Assembly (NCBI GenBank): GCA_016926135.1
Contig: JAFGPH010000366.1
Location: forward strand, 1-6,300
Direction: 5' to 3'
DNA length: 6,300 nt
Origin: Deltaproteobacteria bacterium
Lineage (GTDB): Bacteria; Desulfobacterota; DSM-4660; Desulfatiglandales; HGW-15
Both the position numbers and the translations under genes were made by a program. A model generated the notes under the pieces. It saw only the letters and a program-made list of their open reading frames with translations. It did no database searches and was not told the DNA's origin. Below are positions 1 through 5,625 of the stretch, piece after piece. Numbering within the stretch: position 1 is the stretch's first letter; each line of letters opens with the position of its first letter.

Positions 1-29
1 ACCCTCTGTGTCCTCTGTGCCTCTAGCGG
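1..29. repeat. Short tandem repeat, CCTCTGTG units (dispersed-repeat-like)
   Basis: Two CCTCTGTG units (3-10 and 12-19) follow each other with a 9-base period, and a third diverged copy starts at 20 (CCTCTAGCG). The stretch then continues into GGTGGTGAAA. From memory, similar CTCTGTGTCCTCTGTG strings recur between genes in many environmental bacterial genomes, so this may be the edge of a dispersed intergenic repeat. Only one copy is visible here and it starts at the window edge, so the full element cannot be delimited. Confidence 0.4.
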
Positions 30-138
30 AGCGGGTGGTGAAATTTTCTTTCTTTCACGATCAACGAAACGCAGCGACACAGACTGCGCCGAATACGTAA
101 CCGCATTTACGAAACGGCCCACATAGGATGGAACTGAA

Positions 139-163
139 AGAGCCATACCGTTCCCTCCGGCTC
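139..163 (-). terminator. Weak hairpin downstream of tpx
   Basis: On the minus strand, about 12 nt after the tpx stop, GAGCC (163-159) pairs with GGCTC (144-140) around a 14-nt loop and is followed by only three Ts (139-137). The stem is short, the loop large and the T-tract poor, so this is at best a weak intrinsic terminator. The remaining non-coding DNA from 30 to 136 shows only a minor CGCAG/CTGCG inverted repeat (70-74 and 84-88) and no gene. Confidence 0.3.
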
Positions 164-174
164 CTGGCATCCCC

Positions 175-675
175 CTATTTCAGAGCCGCCAGCACCGCTT
201 CATAGTTGGGCTGCTCGCCAATCTCCTTGACATATTCCACGTACTTCACCCGGTTGTCAGGCCCGATCACGAAGACCGCCCTGGCGCTCAGGCGATCCAA
301 AGGCCCGCCGGTGATCAACACGCCGTAATTGCGGGCAAAGGAAGCATCCCGATGGTCGCTCGCCGTGATCAGTTTGTCCACACCGGCGGCCCCGCACCAG
401 CGCTTCTGGGCAAAGGGCAGGTCCATGCTGACCACGACAATCTCCACGTTCGGCAGGGAGGCCGCATCCTGGTTGAACCTGCGGGTCTCCAGGTCGCAGA
501 CCGGGGTGTCCAGGGACGGGACCGAGGCAAGGATCCGGGTCTTCCCCTGCGCCGATGCCAGGGTGTAATCGGACATGTCGTTCTTCTGCACCTTGAAATC
601 CGGGGCCTGCTGCCCCACCTTCACTTCGCTGCCGGACAATGAAACGGGACTCCCTTTAAACGTCACTGCTGCCAT
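175..675 (-). CDS. tpx: Thiol peroxidase, atypical 2-Cys peroxiredoxin (Tpx)
   Basis: The gene encodes a 166-residue cytoplasmic peroxiredoxin expected to reduce H2O2 and organic hydroperoxides using thioredoxin. The peroxidatic cysteine is C60 in the Tpx signature PSLDTPVCDLETRRF. The resolving cysteine is C94 in KRWCGAAG, at the spacing usual for Tpx (about 34 residues, as in E. coli C61/C95). The active-site arginine R132 (SARAVFVI) and the N-terminal GQQAPDF motif are also present, and the length is normal for the family. The start is supported by an AGGGAGG ribosome binding site at 684-690 with 8 nt spacing. It is monocistronic on the minus strand and diverges from the kinase/MBL operon. 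Nothing looks damaged. In an anaerobe-like context its role would be oxygen-stress defence, which is inference. Confidence 0.97.
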   Translation of the reverse strand: MAAVTFKGSPVSLSGSEVKVGQQAPDFKVQKNDMSDYTLASAQGKTRILASVPSLDTPVCDLETRRFNQDAASLPNVEIVVVSMDLPFAQKRWCGAAGVDKLITASDHRDASFARNYGVLITGGPLDRLSARAVFVIGPDNRVKYVEYVKEIGEQPNYEAVLAALK

Positions 676-725
676 GATGTGCGCCTCCCTTTACGATTTC
701 GAGATGGTTTCCGACCTACTAGAAA

Positions 726-754
726 AAACTAAGGACGCTATAAGGTTTCGTCAA
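726..754 (-). promoter_or_regulatory. Candidate tpx promoter
   Basis: On the minus strand TTGACG (754-749) is followed by a 17-nt spacer and TAGTTT (731-726). The -35 is good and the -10 poor. Transcription would start near 719 and leave a leader of about 44 nt before the tpx ATG. It lies about 40 bp from the opposing kinase promoter, so the two promoters are divergent but not overlapping. No operator was recognised. Confidence 0.45.
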
Positions 755-792
755 TGGGAGAGCTGTGTTCGCGACTTTGGGACGGGCGGCGC

Positions 793-822
793 TTGACAGC
801 CGAATTCCGAGGTTTCTATAAT
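793..822 (+). promoter_or_regulatory. Full-consensus sigma-70 promoter of the kinase-BON/MBL operon
   Basis: TTGACA (793-798) and TATAAT (817-822) both match the sigma-70 consensus at every base, with an 18-nt spacer. The predicted start site is near 829, giving a leader of about 100 nt before the ATG at 928. This rules out the in-frame ATG at 754, which lies upstream of the promoter. Confidence 0.85.
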
Positions 823-841
823 GGTTGTATCGACAGGGTCC

Positions 842-878
842 AAGGTTCGCGGGCCGGTCGGTCTTTCCTTGAACCGGC
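842..878 (+). other. Structured part of the kinase mRNA leader
   Basis: Within the predicted 5' leader, GCCGGT (853-858) can pair with ACCGGC (873-878) around a 14-nt loop. The alternative pairing GGTTC (844-848) with GAACC (871-875) uses some of the same bases, so the two helices are mutually exclusive. No known riboswitch family was recognised, and the stems are short enough to be incidental in GC-rich DNA. Confidence 0.3.
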
Positions 879-927
879 GGGTTCTTTCCCGAGAGATCTG
901 CATCACCCATTTTCCCGGAGGACAACC

Positions 928-1743
928 ATGGCCATCATCACGATTTCCAGGGGGACTTTCAGCGGAGGCAAGGCACTTGCGGAGGGTATTGGAAAACAAC
1001 TCAGCTACCCGGTGTTGAGCCGGGAAGAAGCACTTGCGGAGGCAGCCAAGACCTATGGCATTTCGGAGGAGGAGGTGAACGCGGCCCTGGGCGAACCGCC
1101 CCACTTCTGGCAGCAAATGCCCGGGAAGCGGCTGGCTTATATCAAATGCCTTACGGCCGTATTGCTTCAGAAGGCCGAAAAAGGAAACCTGGTGTATCAT
1201 GGGAGTGCCGGGCATTTTCTTCTGGGCAATATCTCCCATGTCCTTCGGGCGCGCGTCATTGCCGGTATGGAATTCCGTATCCGGGCCGCCAGGGAGCAGA
1301 TGAAGTGCGGCAGGGAAGAGGCAATCGCCTATATCGAAAAGATCGACAAAAAACGTCGGAAGTGGGCCCAATTCCTTTACGGCGTGGAATGGGACGACCC
1401 TTACCTCTACGACATAGTCCTGAATCTGGACCGCGTGGGCGTCGACAGTGCCTGCCTCACCCTCTCCCGGATGGTGGAGATGCCTGAATTCCAGATCACC
1501 CAGTCTTCTCTGCAGGTCCAGGAGGATCTCCTCCTGGCCGGTGCGGTCTGGATTGCCCTGGCCAAGGATGAACGGACCAAGGCCGCTCTGGTGAACGTCG
1601 TGGCTGAAGGCGGAAAGGTGGAGATCAAGGGAAACGCAGCCTCGGGAAAGGCCAGCGATGCCATTGCCCTGGTTGCGCGGCAGGTCCAGGGGGTGAAGGA
1701 GGTGATTTCCGAGGTGGGTGTGGGTTCCGACTGGTACTGGTAG
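928..1743 (+). CDS. Cytidylate kinase-like protein with C-terminal BON domain
   Basis: The product is 271 residues. Residues 1 to about 195 resemble the cytidylate kinase-like family (Cytidylate_kin2). They begin with a beta strand and a P-loop-like turn, ITISRGTFSGGKALAE (residues 4-19), where K15 occupies the Walker lysine position and A16 stands where true kinases carry Ser/Thr. A lid-like DKKRRKW (140-146) precedes the strand YDIVLNLDRV (161-170), a typical end of the NMP-kinase fold. Residues about 214-267 match a BON domain in pattern (VEIKGNAASGKASDAIALV, then GVKEVISEVGV), a small fold usually linked to phospholipid or ligand binding. The start at 928 follows GGAGGA (917-922) with 5 nt spacing. 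It is the first gene of an operon with the MBL hydrolase, whose ATG directly follows this stop. CMP kinase activity is not assured; a nucleotide-sensing role is possible. Confidence 0.85.
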   Translation: MAIITISRGTFSGGKALAEGIGKQLSYPVLSREEALAEAAKTYGISEEEVNAALGEPPHFWQQMPGKRLAYIKCLTAVLLQKAEKGNLVYHGSAGHFLLGNISHVLRARVIAGMEFRIRAAREQMKCGREEAIAYIEKIDKKRRKWAQFLYGVEWDDPYLYDIVLNLDRVGVDSACLTLSRMVEMPEFQITQSSLQVQEDLLLAGAVWIALAKDERTKAALVNVVAEGGKVEIKGNAASGKASDAIALVARQVQGVKEVISEVGVGSDWYW

Positions 1744-2670
1744 ATGCACATCTATTCAGAGGGAAAAATCACCGAAGGTTTCTATGTCACAGGTTCTTCG
1801 GCCGCGCATGTTTACCTTCTGGACGGGCTGCACCCCATTCTGTTCGACGCAGGATTGAGCTTCATCGCCCATCTCTATGTGCGGGATATCCGGGGGGTCC
1901 TGGGAGACCGCCGGCCGAGCCATCTTTTTCTGACGCATTCCCACTTCGATCACGTGGGGGCGGCAAGCACCTTCAAGCGCATCTGGCCGGAACTCAGGAT
2001 CGGCGGCTCACCCAGGATCGGGGAGATCCTGGCGCGGCCCGCGGCCTTGCAACGGATCCGGGATCTCAACCGCGACTCGGCGGCGGTCCTGGCCGGGGAA
2101 TACGGGCTGGAGCCTTCGGCCGAAGACCCTTTCGATCCCTTCGATGTGGAGTTGAGACTCACGGGGAACGAGGCGATTCAGGTCGGCCCGGAGGTGAGCG
2201 TACACCCGATCCATGCGCCGGGCCACACCTGGGACTTTATGAGCTACTGGATTCCAGAAAGAAGGATCCTCATCGGTTCCGAGGCCCTGGGAGACGAGGA
2301 CACGGCAGGCTACATCCAGCCTCAATTCGTGGTGGACTACGATGCCTACCGCCGGTCCCTGGAAACCCTGATGACCCTGGATGCCGAGGTGCTCTGTCCC
2401 GGCCATCGGGTGGTCGTAACGGGCCGTCCCGATGTAGAGAAGTACCTGAGGCAGGCCATGGACACGCTGGATGCCTACGTGGCCATGCTGGAGGGGTTCC
2501 TTGAGGAGGAGGACGGGGATGTGGAACGGACGGTTGTGAGGGTGAGGCTCGCCGAATGGGACCCTATGCCCTACCCGAAGCAGCCCGAAATCCCGTACCT
2601 CATCAACACCCGGGCCCGGGTGAAGAACATTTTGGAGCGCATGAACCGCGCTCAGTCGAACCTCTTGTAA
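1744..2670 (+). CDS. MBL-fold metallo-hydrolase
   Basis: This 308-residue metallo-beta-lactamase-fold hydrolase carries the HxHxDH signature at 65-70 (THSHFDHVG). The third His is H161 (APGHTWD) and the last metal His is H221 (CPGHRV). The usual bridging Asp after the late strand (TGD) appears as Glu E180 in ILIGSEALG. The N-terminus (ITEGFYVTGSSAAHVYLLDG, then ILFDAG at 32-37) is the standard entry into this fold. Residues about 230-308 form a helical tail, with PYPKQPEIPYLI near 276-287. The substrate cannot be named; thioesterase, glyoxalase-II-like and lactonase members all share these motifs. The ATG abuts the stop of the kinase gene (TAGATG) with no clear ribosome binding site, so translation probably depends on coupling to that gene. 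No signal peptide is seen. Confidence 0.9.
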   Translation: MHIYSEGKITEGFYVTGSSAAHVYLLDGLHPILFDAGLSFIAHLYVRDIRGVLGDRRPSHLFLTHSHFDHVGAASTFKRIWPELRIGGSPRIGEILARPAALQRIRDLNRDSAAVLAGEYGLEPSAEDPFDPFDVELRLTGNEAIQVGPEVSVHPIHAPGHTWDFMSYWIPERRILIGSEALGDEDTAGYIQPQFVVDYDAYRRSLETLMTLDAEVLCPGHRVVVTGRPDVEKYLRQAMDTLDAYVAMLEGFLEEEDGDVERTVVRVRLAEWDPMPYPKQPEIPYLINTRARVKNILERMNRAQSNLL

Positions 2671-2677
2671 TGCATTC

Positions 2678-3019
2678 ATGAGGGATGAGATCACGCTCCA
2701 TGCCCCCTCACTCATTGACTGGGAATTCGTGAATGCCATGTGGGTAGCGGATAGGACCGGCCGGATCGTCCTGGAGGACCGGGACGCCGCTGTCCAGAAT
2801 TTCCTGCGTCTGGATGTCGGCAGAACTCCATGCAGTGATCTCTCCGCATCGATCCTCTCCGTTGCCACTGAATCAGGCAGGAGCTGCTATGATTCAGCCT
2901 ACCTTGCCCTTTCAAAAACTACGGGAGCACCATGGGTCACAGGGGACAAGCGACTCTTCAATGCCACGAAAAGAAACATGGAATCGGTCATATGGATCGG
3001 GCATCTGCGGGTGCCCTGA
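2678..3019 (+). pseudogene. PIN-domain (VapC-like) toxin lacking its N-terminus
   Basis: The 113-residue open frame matches the middle and end of a VapC-type PIN ribonuclease. ITLHAPSLIDWEFVNAMW carries the conserved glutamate E16. SCYDSAYLALSK supplies the third-position acid D72, and PWVTGDKRL supplies D90. The first strand with its catalytic Asp (the usual VVDASV...W block, about 30-40 residues) is missing. The frame upstream reads through the tail of the MBL gene and hits a stop at 2642-2644 without restoring it. There is no ribosome binding site at the ATG and no antitoxin gene next to it. The break lies within about 10 nt after the MBL stop codon. I therefore call it a 5'-truncated, probably inactive gene. 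It converges with the ATPase gene, leaving 11 bp between the two stop codons. Confidence 0.75.
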
Positions 3020-3030
3020 CGGGTTGTTAC

Positions 3031-4182
3031 TCAAGGGATGGCGTACTCCCACGGGTCTGCAACATTGGCGAGGGGCTTGACCGTGATTCTCGCTGATAGA
3101 CGGTATTCGCTATTTCCTGGATAGACAATCCACAGATGTTCAAGTTCAAGGTCTTCCAAAACCGCTGCCATGGAGCGGGTATGCTTCGGTGCATCCATGT
3201 ATTTGAATTCGACTGCCCAGTTCTTTCCGTTTTGTTGCCAGAAGAGATCTATTTCGGACCCGCTGTGTGTGCTCCAGAAATGAAGATCCTCTTCCCTCTT
3301 CCCGATGCTCCGAATTACGCTTTCAAGGGAGAACCCTTCCCAGGAGGCCCCCAACTTGTTATGGGCCAGCAGGTCCTTCGACTCCCTAACCGCAATCAGC
3401 GTGTGAAAGACCCCCGAATCCCTGAAATACAGTTTGGGTCGTTTCACAAGTCGCTTGCCAACGTTTTGAAACCAGGGTCTCAGTTGGCGGATCATGAAAG
3501 TCCCTTCGAGGAGGTCCAAATACCGCCGGGCCGTCATGTAGGAAATCCCGAAATTGCGACCCAGCTCCGAATAGTTGATCATCTGACCATGGTAGTGGCT
3601 CAGCATGGTCCAAAACCGGCCCAAGGTTTTTGCCGGGATCCCAATTCCCAACTGGGGTATGTCGCGTTCCAGAAAGGTGGCGATGTAGTTTTCCCTCCAG
3701 ATGGCGCTACCCTCATCGTCATGAATGAGATAAGACCTGGGAAGCCCTCCTCTCAGCCACAGTCTGCGGATGCTGTCTGTTCCGACGTCCGAGATGCGCA
3801 ATCCCCCTAGAGTAAAGTACCCAATCCTGCCCGCTAGGGTCTCGGAACTCTGTCGAATCAGGTCTCTGGATGCGCTTCCCAAGATCAGGTATCGCTGCTC
3901 CGGGTGGTGGTCCACGAGAAAGCGGAGGAGCAGGAAAAGGTCGGGCTTTTGCTGGATTTCATCTATGACGATCATTCCATCGAGGGGATCAAGAGCAAGC
4001 TGCGGATGCTCAAGCATTGCGAGATCCCTGGGATTTTCTAGATCGAAGTAGTGGGTATAGGGAAACTGCTTGGCCAGGGTTGTCTTTCCGCATTGGCGCG
4101 GACCCAGTATGGCAACCACCGGGAAGATGTCGATCAACCCCTTCACATGCTTGACATCCAGTTTTCTGTCGATCAGATCCAT
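3031..4182 (-). CDS. AAA_14 / DUF4143 ATPase (AAA, winged helix, PD-(D/E)XK-like C-terminus)
   Basis: The product is 383 residues from the ATG at 4182. The AAA_14 domain comes first: Walker A LGPRQCGKTT (26-35), Walker B IVIDEIQ (71-77), sensor LGSAS (101-105) and a candidate arginine finger R119 (LAGRI). A winged-helix-like segment follows at about 203-232 (NYSELGRNFGISYMTARRYL). The C-terminal DUF4143 part ends in a PD-(D/E)XK-type motif, SEIDLFW (309-315) then VEFKY (324-328), giving D312, E325 and K327. All motifs are intact and the length is normal. The cellular role of this family is poorly defined. ATGs at 4206 and 4203 would add eight and seven residues, but they lie inside the palindrome and upstream of the predicted transcription start. 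None of the three starts has a ribosome binding site. The ATG at 4182 fits a leaderless mRNA and the usual family N-terminus just before the Arg/Lys-rich strand. Confidence 0.9.
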   Translation of the reverse strand: MDLIDRKLDVKHVKGLIDIFPVVAILGPRQCGKTTLAKQFPYTHYFDLENPRDLAMLEHPQLALDPLDGMIVIDEIQQKPDLFLLLRFLVDHHPEQRYLILGSASRDLIRQSSETLAGRIGYFTLGGLRISDVGTDSIRRLWLRGGLPRSYLIHDDEGSAIWRENYIATFLERDIPQLGIGIPAKTLGRFWTMLSHYHGQMINYSELGRNFGISYMTARRYLDLLEGTFMIRQLRPWFQNVGKRLVKRPKLYFRDSGVFHTLIAVRESKDLLAHNKLGASWEGFSLESVIRSIGKREEDLHFWSTHSGSEIDLFWQQNGKNWAVEFKYMDAPKHTRSMAAVLEDLELEHLWIVYPGNSEYRLSARITVKPLANVADPWEYAIP

Positions 4183-4188
4183 GCTGAA

Positions 4189-4217
4189 AGAGTAGCAAAT
4201 CATCATTGAAAAGTCAA
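4189..4217 (-). promoter_or_regulatory. Extended -10 promoter of the ATPase, predicting a leaderless mRNA
   Basis: On the minus strand TTGACT (4217-4212), inside the palindrome, is followed by exactly 17 nt and TACTCT (4194-4189). That hexamer is preceded by TGC (4197-4195), the extended -10 TGn motif. The start site would fall 7 nt after the -10, at the A of the ATG at 4182. This would explain why no ribosome binding site is found. The -10 hexamer itself is weak, so the call depends on the combination of features. Confidence 0.55.
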
Positions 4218-4242
4218 CATATGATGTTGACTTTTCAATGAT
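4202..4242. repeat. Perfect 41-bp inverted repeat at the ATPase start
   Basis: The left arm 4202-4220 and right arm 4224-4242 are 19-bp exact reverse complements separated by the three bases ATG. The left-arm sequence is ATCATTGAAAAGTCAACAT. The repeat is AT-rich compared with its surroundings, covers the -35 element of the ATPase promoter and includes its two upstream ATG codons. It has no T-tract and sits at a gene start, so an operator or DNA-extrusion site is likelier than a terminator. Perfect symmetry over 19 bp far exceeds chance and implies selection or recent origin. Confidence 0.95.
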
Positions 4243-4315
4243 AGGATGGGCATTCCTTCACACGCGGGCCATATTGTATTGCATTCACGTACAAGCCTGA
4301 AAGCATTTGCGTTGC

Positions 4316-4362
4316 CGCGGGGAAAGGATTCGAACGTCATAGCCTTAGGGTTGTGAGTCAGA
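4316..4362 (-). other. Degenerate tRNA-3'-half-like sequence
   Basis: On the minus strand the order of elements recalls the 3' half of a tRNA: CTCACAA like an anticodon loop, then GTTCGAATCC (4335-4326) like a T-loop, then TTTCCCCGC like the 3' acceptor strand. The anticodon and T stems do not pair properly and no matching 5' acceptor strand or D arm is present. It is not a functional tRNA. It could be a decayed tRNA, an attachment-site remnant or coincidence. The rest of 4243-4393 holds no recognisable gene. Confidence 0.25.
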
Positions 4363-4370
4363 GTCATCCC

Positions 4371-4388
4371 AAAACAACCAAATGGTTG
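4371..4388 (-). terminator. Small hairpin with T-run after the DUF5615 remnant
   Basis: On the minus strand, 5 nt past the stop of the DUF5615 fragment, CAACCA (4388-4383) and TGGTTG (4380-4375) form an inverted repeat separated by two bases, followed by TTTT (4374-4371). The very small loop and short stem make it a weak intrinsic terminator at most. Confidence 0.3.
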
Positions 4389-4393
4389 AAATC

Positions 4394-4552
4394 TCATGTT
4401 TTTCCTCTTATTCCAGACAGGGCGTAAGCTGCAATTTCGTCATCCTTGGCTCCCCTTCGGCCAATATCGCGCAGCAGAACCGCTGTGTGTCCGTAACGTC
4501 TCAAAAAATCGGCGGTCGAGCGAGGCAAATCTTCATCAATCAGGAAATGCAT
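4394..4552 (-). pseudogene. DUF5615 PIN-like protein lacking its C-terminal half
   Basis: From the ATG at 4552 the frame encodes 52 residues that match the start of DUF5615 PIN-like proteins closely: MHFLIDEDLPRS with the acidic cluster D6/E7/D8, then GHTAVLLRDIGRRGAKDDEIAAYA with D29 and D37/D38. Family members are usually about 110-120 residues and continue with a strand ending in a T-x-D-x-D-F-type acidic motif. Here the frame runs into LSGIRGKT and a stop, and no later frame supplies the missing part. The open frame extends upstream of the ATG (to a TTG at 4633), but that part does not look like the family. Members are commonly paired with DUF433 antitoxins, and none is present. Only a weak GAGAG precedes the ATG. 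The fragment is probably inactive. Confidence 0.7.
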
Positions 4553-4751
4553 GACTCTCGCCAGGGGGAGGAGGCAAAGGCAGAAAATCCCTCTATTATC
4601 AATGAAATCAAGGTCTGTCTTGTCACCCGTCAATACCTCTCAAAAGGGGCATCCGGGAACTTTTCCTGGAGCTCGATGATCCGTATCTCTGCGGAAGACA
4701 GGGACTCATCCAGTGTGTTTGAGACCCTCCGGCGAATCCACCCGCCTCATG
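4553..4751 (-). pseudogene. Frame-broken small gene remnant after the SDR (unrecognised)
   Basis: An ATG overlaps the SDR stop in the ATGA arrangement (ATG at 4751-4749), which usually marks a coupled downstream gene, but it yields only MRRVDSPEGLKHTG before a stop. One frame over, a coherent charged stretch runs LDESLSSAEIRIIELQEKF then PDAPFERY and stops at about 4634, without any ATG, GTG or TTG start. Back in the first frame, LTGDKTDLDFIDNRGIF follows and leads into the DUF5615 fragment. Two compensating frameshifts would join the pieces into one protein of about 60 residues. I do not recognise the family. The acidic LTGDKTDLDF piece loosely recalls the C-terminal strand of PIN-like proteins. 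This is tentative. Confidence 0.35.
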
Positions 4752-5586
4752 GTTTATGGCGGGCGGCCTCCCACTCGGCCAGCCTGCGCTTGCTGGTTTC
4801 ATCGCGTCGCCGGATACCTTTAGAGTAGCCGGTGCTGAACATGATGAGGGCGCCTGATTCCACATCGATGGAGTGGCCCGTGATCTGCCTTGATTTCTCG
4901 CTCACCAGGAAGAGCACGGCCTCGGCGATGTCCTCCGGAAGGGACAGCCGGCCCAGCGGGTATTCCCGGGCCAGGGTCTCCCTTTCCTCCTCCGTGGAGG
5001 TGGCGAGCGTCATGTCCGTGACCGTGGTGCCGGGGTTCACCATGTTCACGTTGATGTTGTACCTTGCCACTTCATAGGCCAGATGCTTCATGAGCCCAGT
5101 GGTCCCGTGCTTGCCGGCGGTATAGTCGGCAGAGCCGAGCCCGCTGATCCTCCGGGCTGCGATGGAACCCATGAAAACGATTTTGCCGTATTTCTTTTCG
5201 ATCATGTGGGGAAGCGCGGCCTTGGCCAGATTGAAGTGGGTGGTCAGGTTCACGTTGATGAACCGGTCCCACACCTCCGGCGGCATGTCCTCTACGAGCA
5301 TGTGCGAGGCAAACCCCACGTTACTCACCAGGATGTCGATGCCGCCCAGGGTGGCGGCAGCCCAATCGACCAGGGCGAACGCATTCTGTCGCAAGGTCAC
5401 GTCCGCGGGAAAGGAATGGGCGGAAAAACCCATGCCCTTGATTTCCTCTGCCGTCTTTTCCGCGGAAGCCTTGGTGAGGCTGTTCACCACAACGGCCGCC
5501 CCTTCGCGCGCAAGGAGCATGGCGATGGCCCGCCCAATGCCCCTTCCTGCCCCCGTAACAACGGCTATACGATCTTTGAGCTCCAT
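4747..5586 (-). CDS. SDR-family NAD(P)-dependent oxidoreductase (FabG-like)
   Basis: The product is a 279-residue classical short-chain dehydrogenase/reductase. Cofactor motif TGAGRGIG is at 11-18, the ADV motif with D62 at 61-63, and SNVG (88-91) replaces the usual NNAG. The catalytic tetrad is N113 (NVNL), S141 (MGSIAA), Y155 and K159 (YTAGK), followed by NPG (184-186). Strand 2 ends VVVNSL with no acidic residue, which leans towards NADP(H) but does not prove it. The body resembles FabG-type 3-oxoacyl reductases and dehydrogenases of acyl-CoA or alicyclic-acid pathways. The substrate cannot be assigned. A charged tail beyond the usual end, about residues 251-279 (KGIRRRDETSKRRLAEWEA), makes it longer than the roughly 250-residue norm. 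The start is fixed by AAGGAGG (5593-5599) with 6 nt spacing; an earlier in-frame ATG at 5658 lies upstream of the predicted promoter. Confidence 0.95.
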   Translation of the reverse strand: MELKDRIAVVTGAGRGIGRAIAMLLAREGAAVVVNSLTKASAEKTAEEIKGMGFSAHSFPADVTLRQNAFALVDWAAATLGGIDILVSNVGFASHMLVEDMPPEVWDRFINVNLTTHFNLAKAALPHMIEKKYGKIVFMGSIAARRISGLGSADYTAGKHGTTGLMKHLAYEVARYNINVNMVNPGTTVTDMTLATSTEEERETLAREYPLGRLSLPEDIAEAVLFLVSEKSRQITGHSIDVESGALIMFSTGYSKGIRRRDETSKRRLAEWEAARHKP

Positions 5587-5625
5587 TTCGGGCCTCCTTC
5601 GGATTGAGAAGCATCTCCCCCCAAA

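Noticed and set aside
754..927. N-terminal extension of the kinase to an in-frame ATG at 754
   Set aside because: It would start upstream of the full-consensus promoter at 793-822, has no ribosome binding site, and its 58 residues look non-coding; the ATG at 928 has GGAGGA.
751..1749. Long open frame on the minus strand across the kinase gene
   Set aside because: It is antisense to a well-supported gene; its composition (many His, Pro, Gly) is typical of a shadow frame in GC-rich DNA and it shows no domain.
4202..4242. The palindrome as a rho-independent terminator or IS end
   Set aside because: There is no T-tract on either side, it sits at a gene start rather than an end, and no transposase or second copy is in the window.
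2671..4287. 8-bp direct repeat TGCATTCA (2671-2678 and 4280-4287) flanking the vapC-fragment/ATPase segment, as a target-site duplication
   Set aside because: Many 8-mers recur by chance in 6 kb, no terminal inverted repeats or transposase accompany it, and the flanks do not fit a known element.
4203..4397. 64-codon minus-strand frame over the palindrome and tRNA-like region
   Set aside because: No family resemblance and no ribosome binding site; it runs through the inverted repeat and the ATPase promoter.
4382..4828. 148-codon plus-strand frame opposite the DUF5615 remnant and SDR end
   Set aside because: It is antisense to recognisable protein fragments and low-complexity Ser/Arg-rich; no domain.
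5083..5607. Open frames on the plus strand across the SDR gene
   Set aside because: They are antisense to an SDR with a complete catalytic tetrad; no domain or ribosome binding site.
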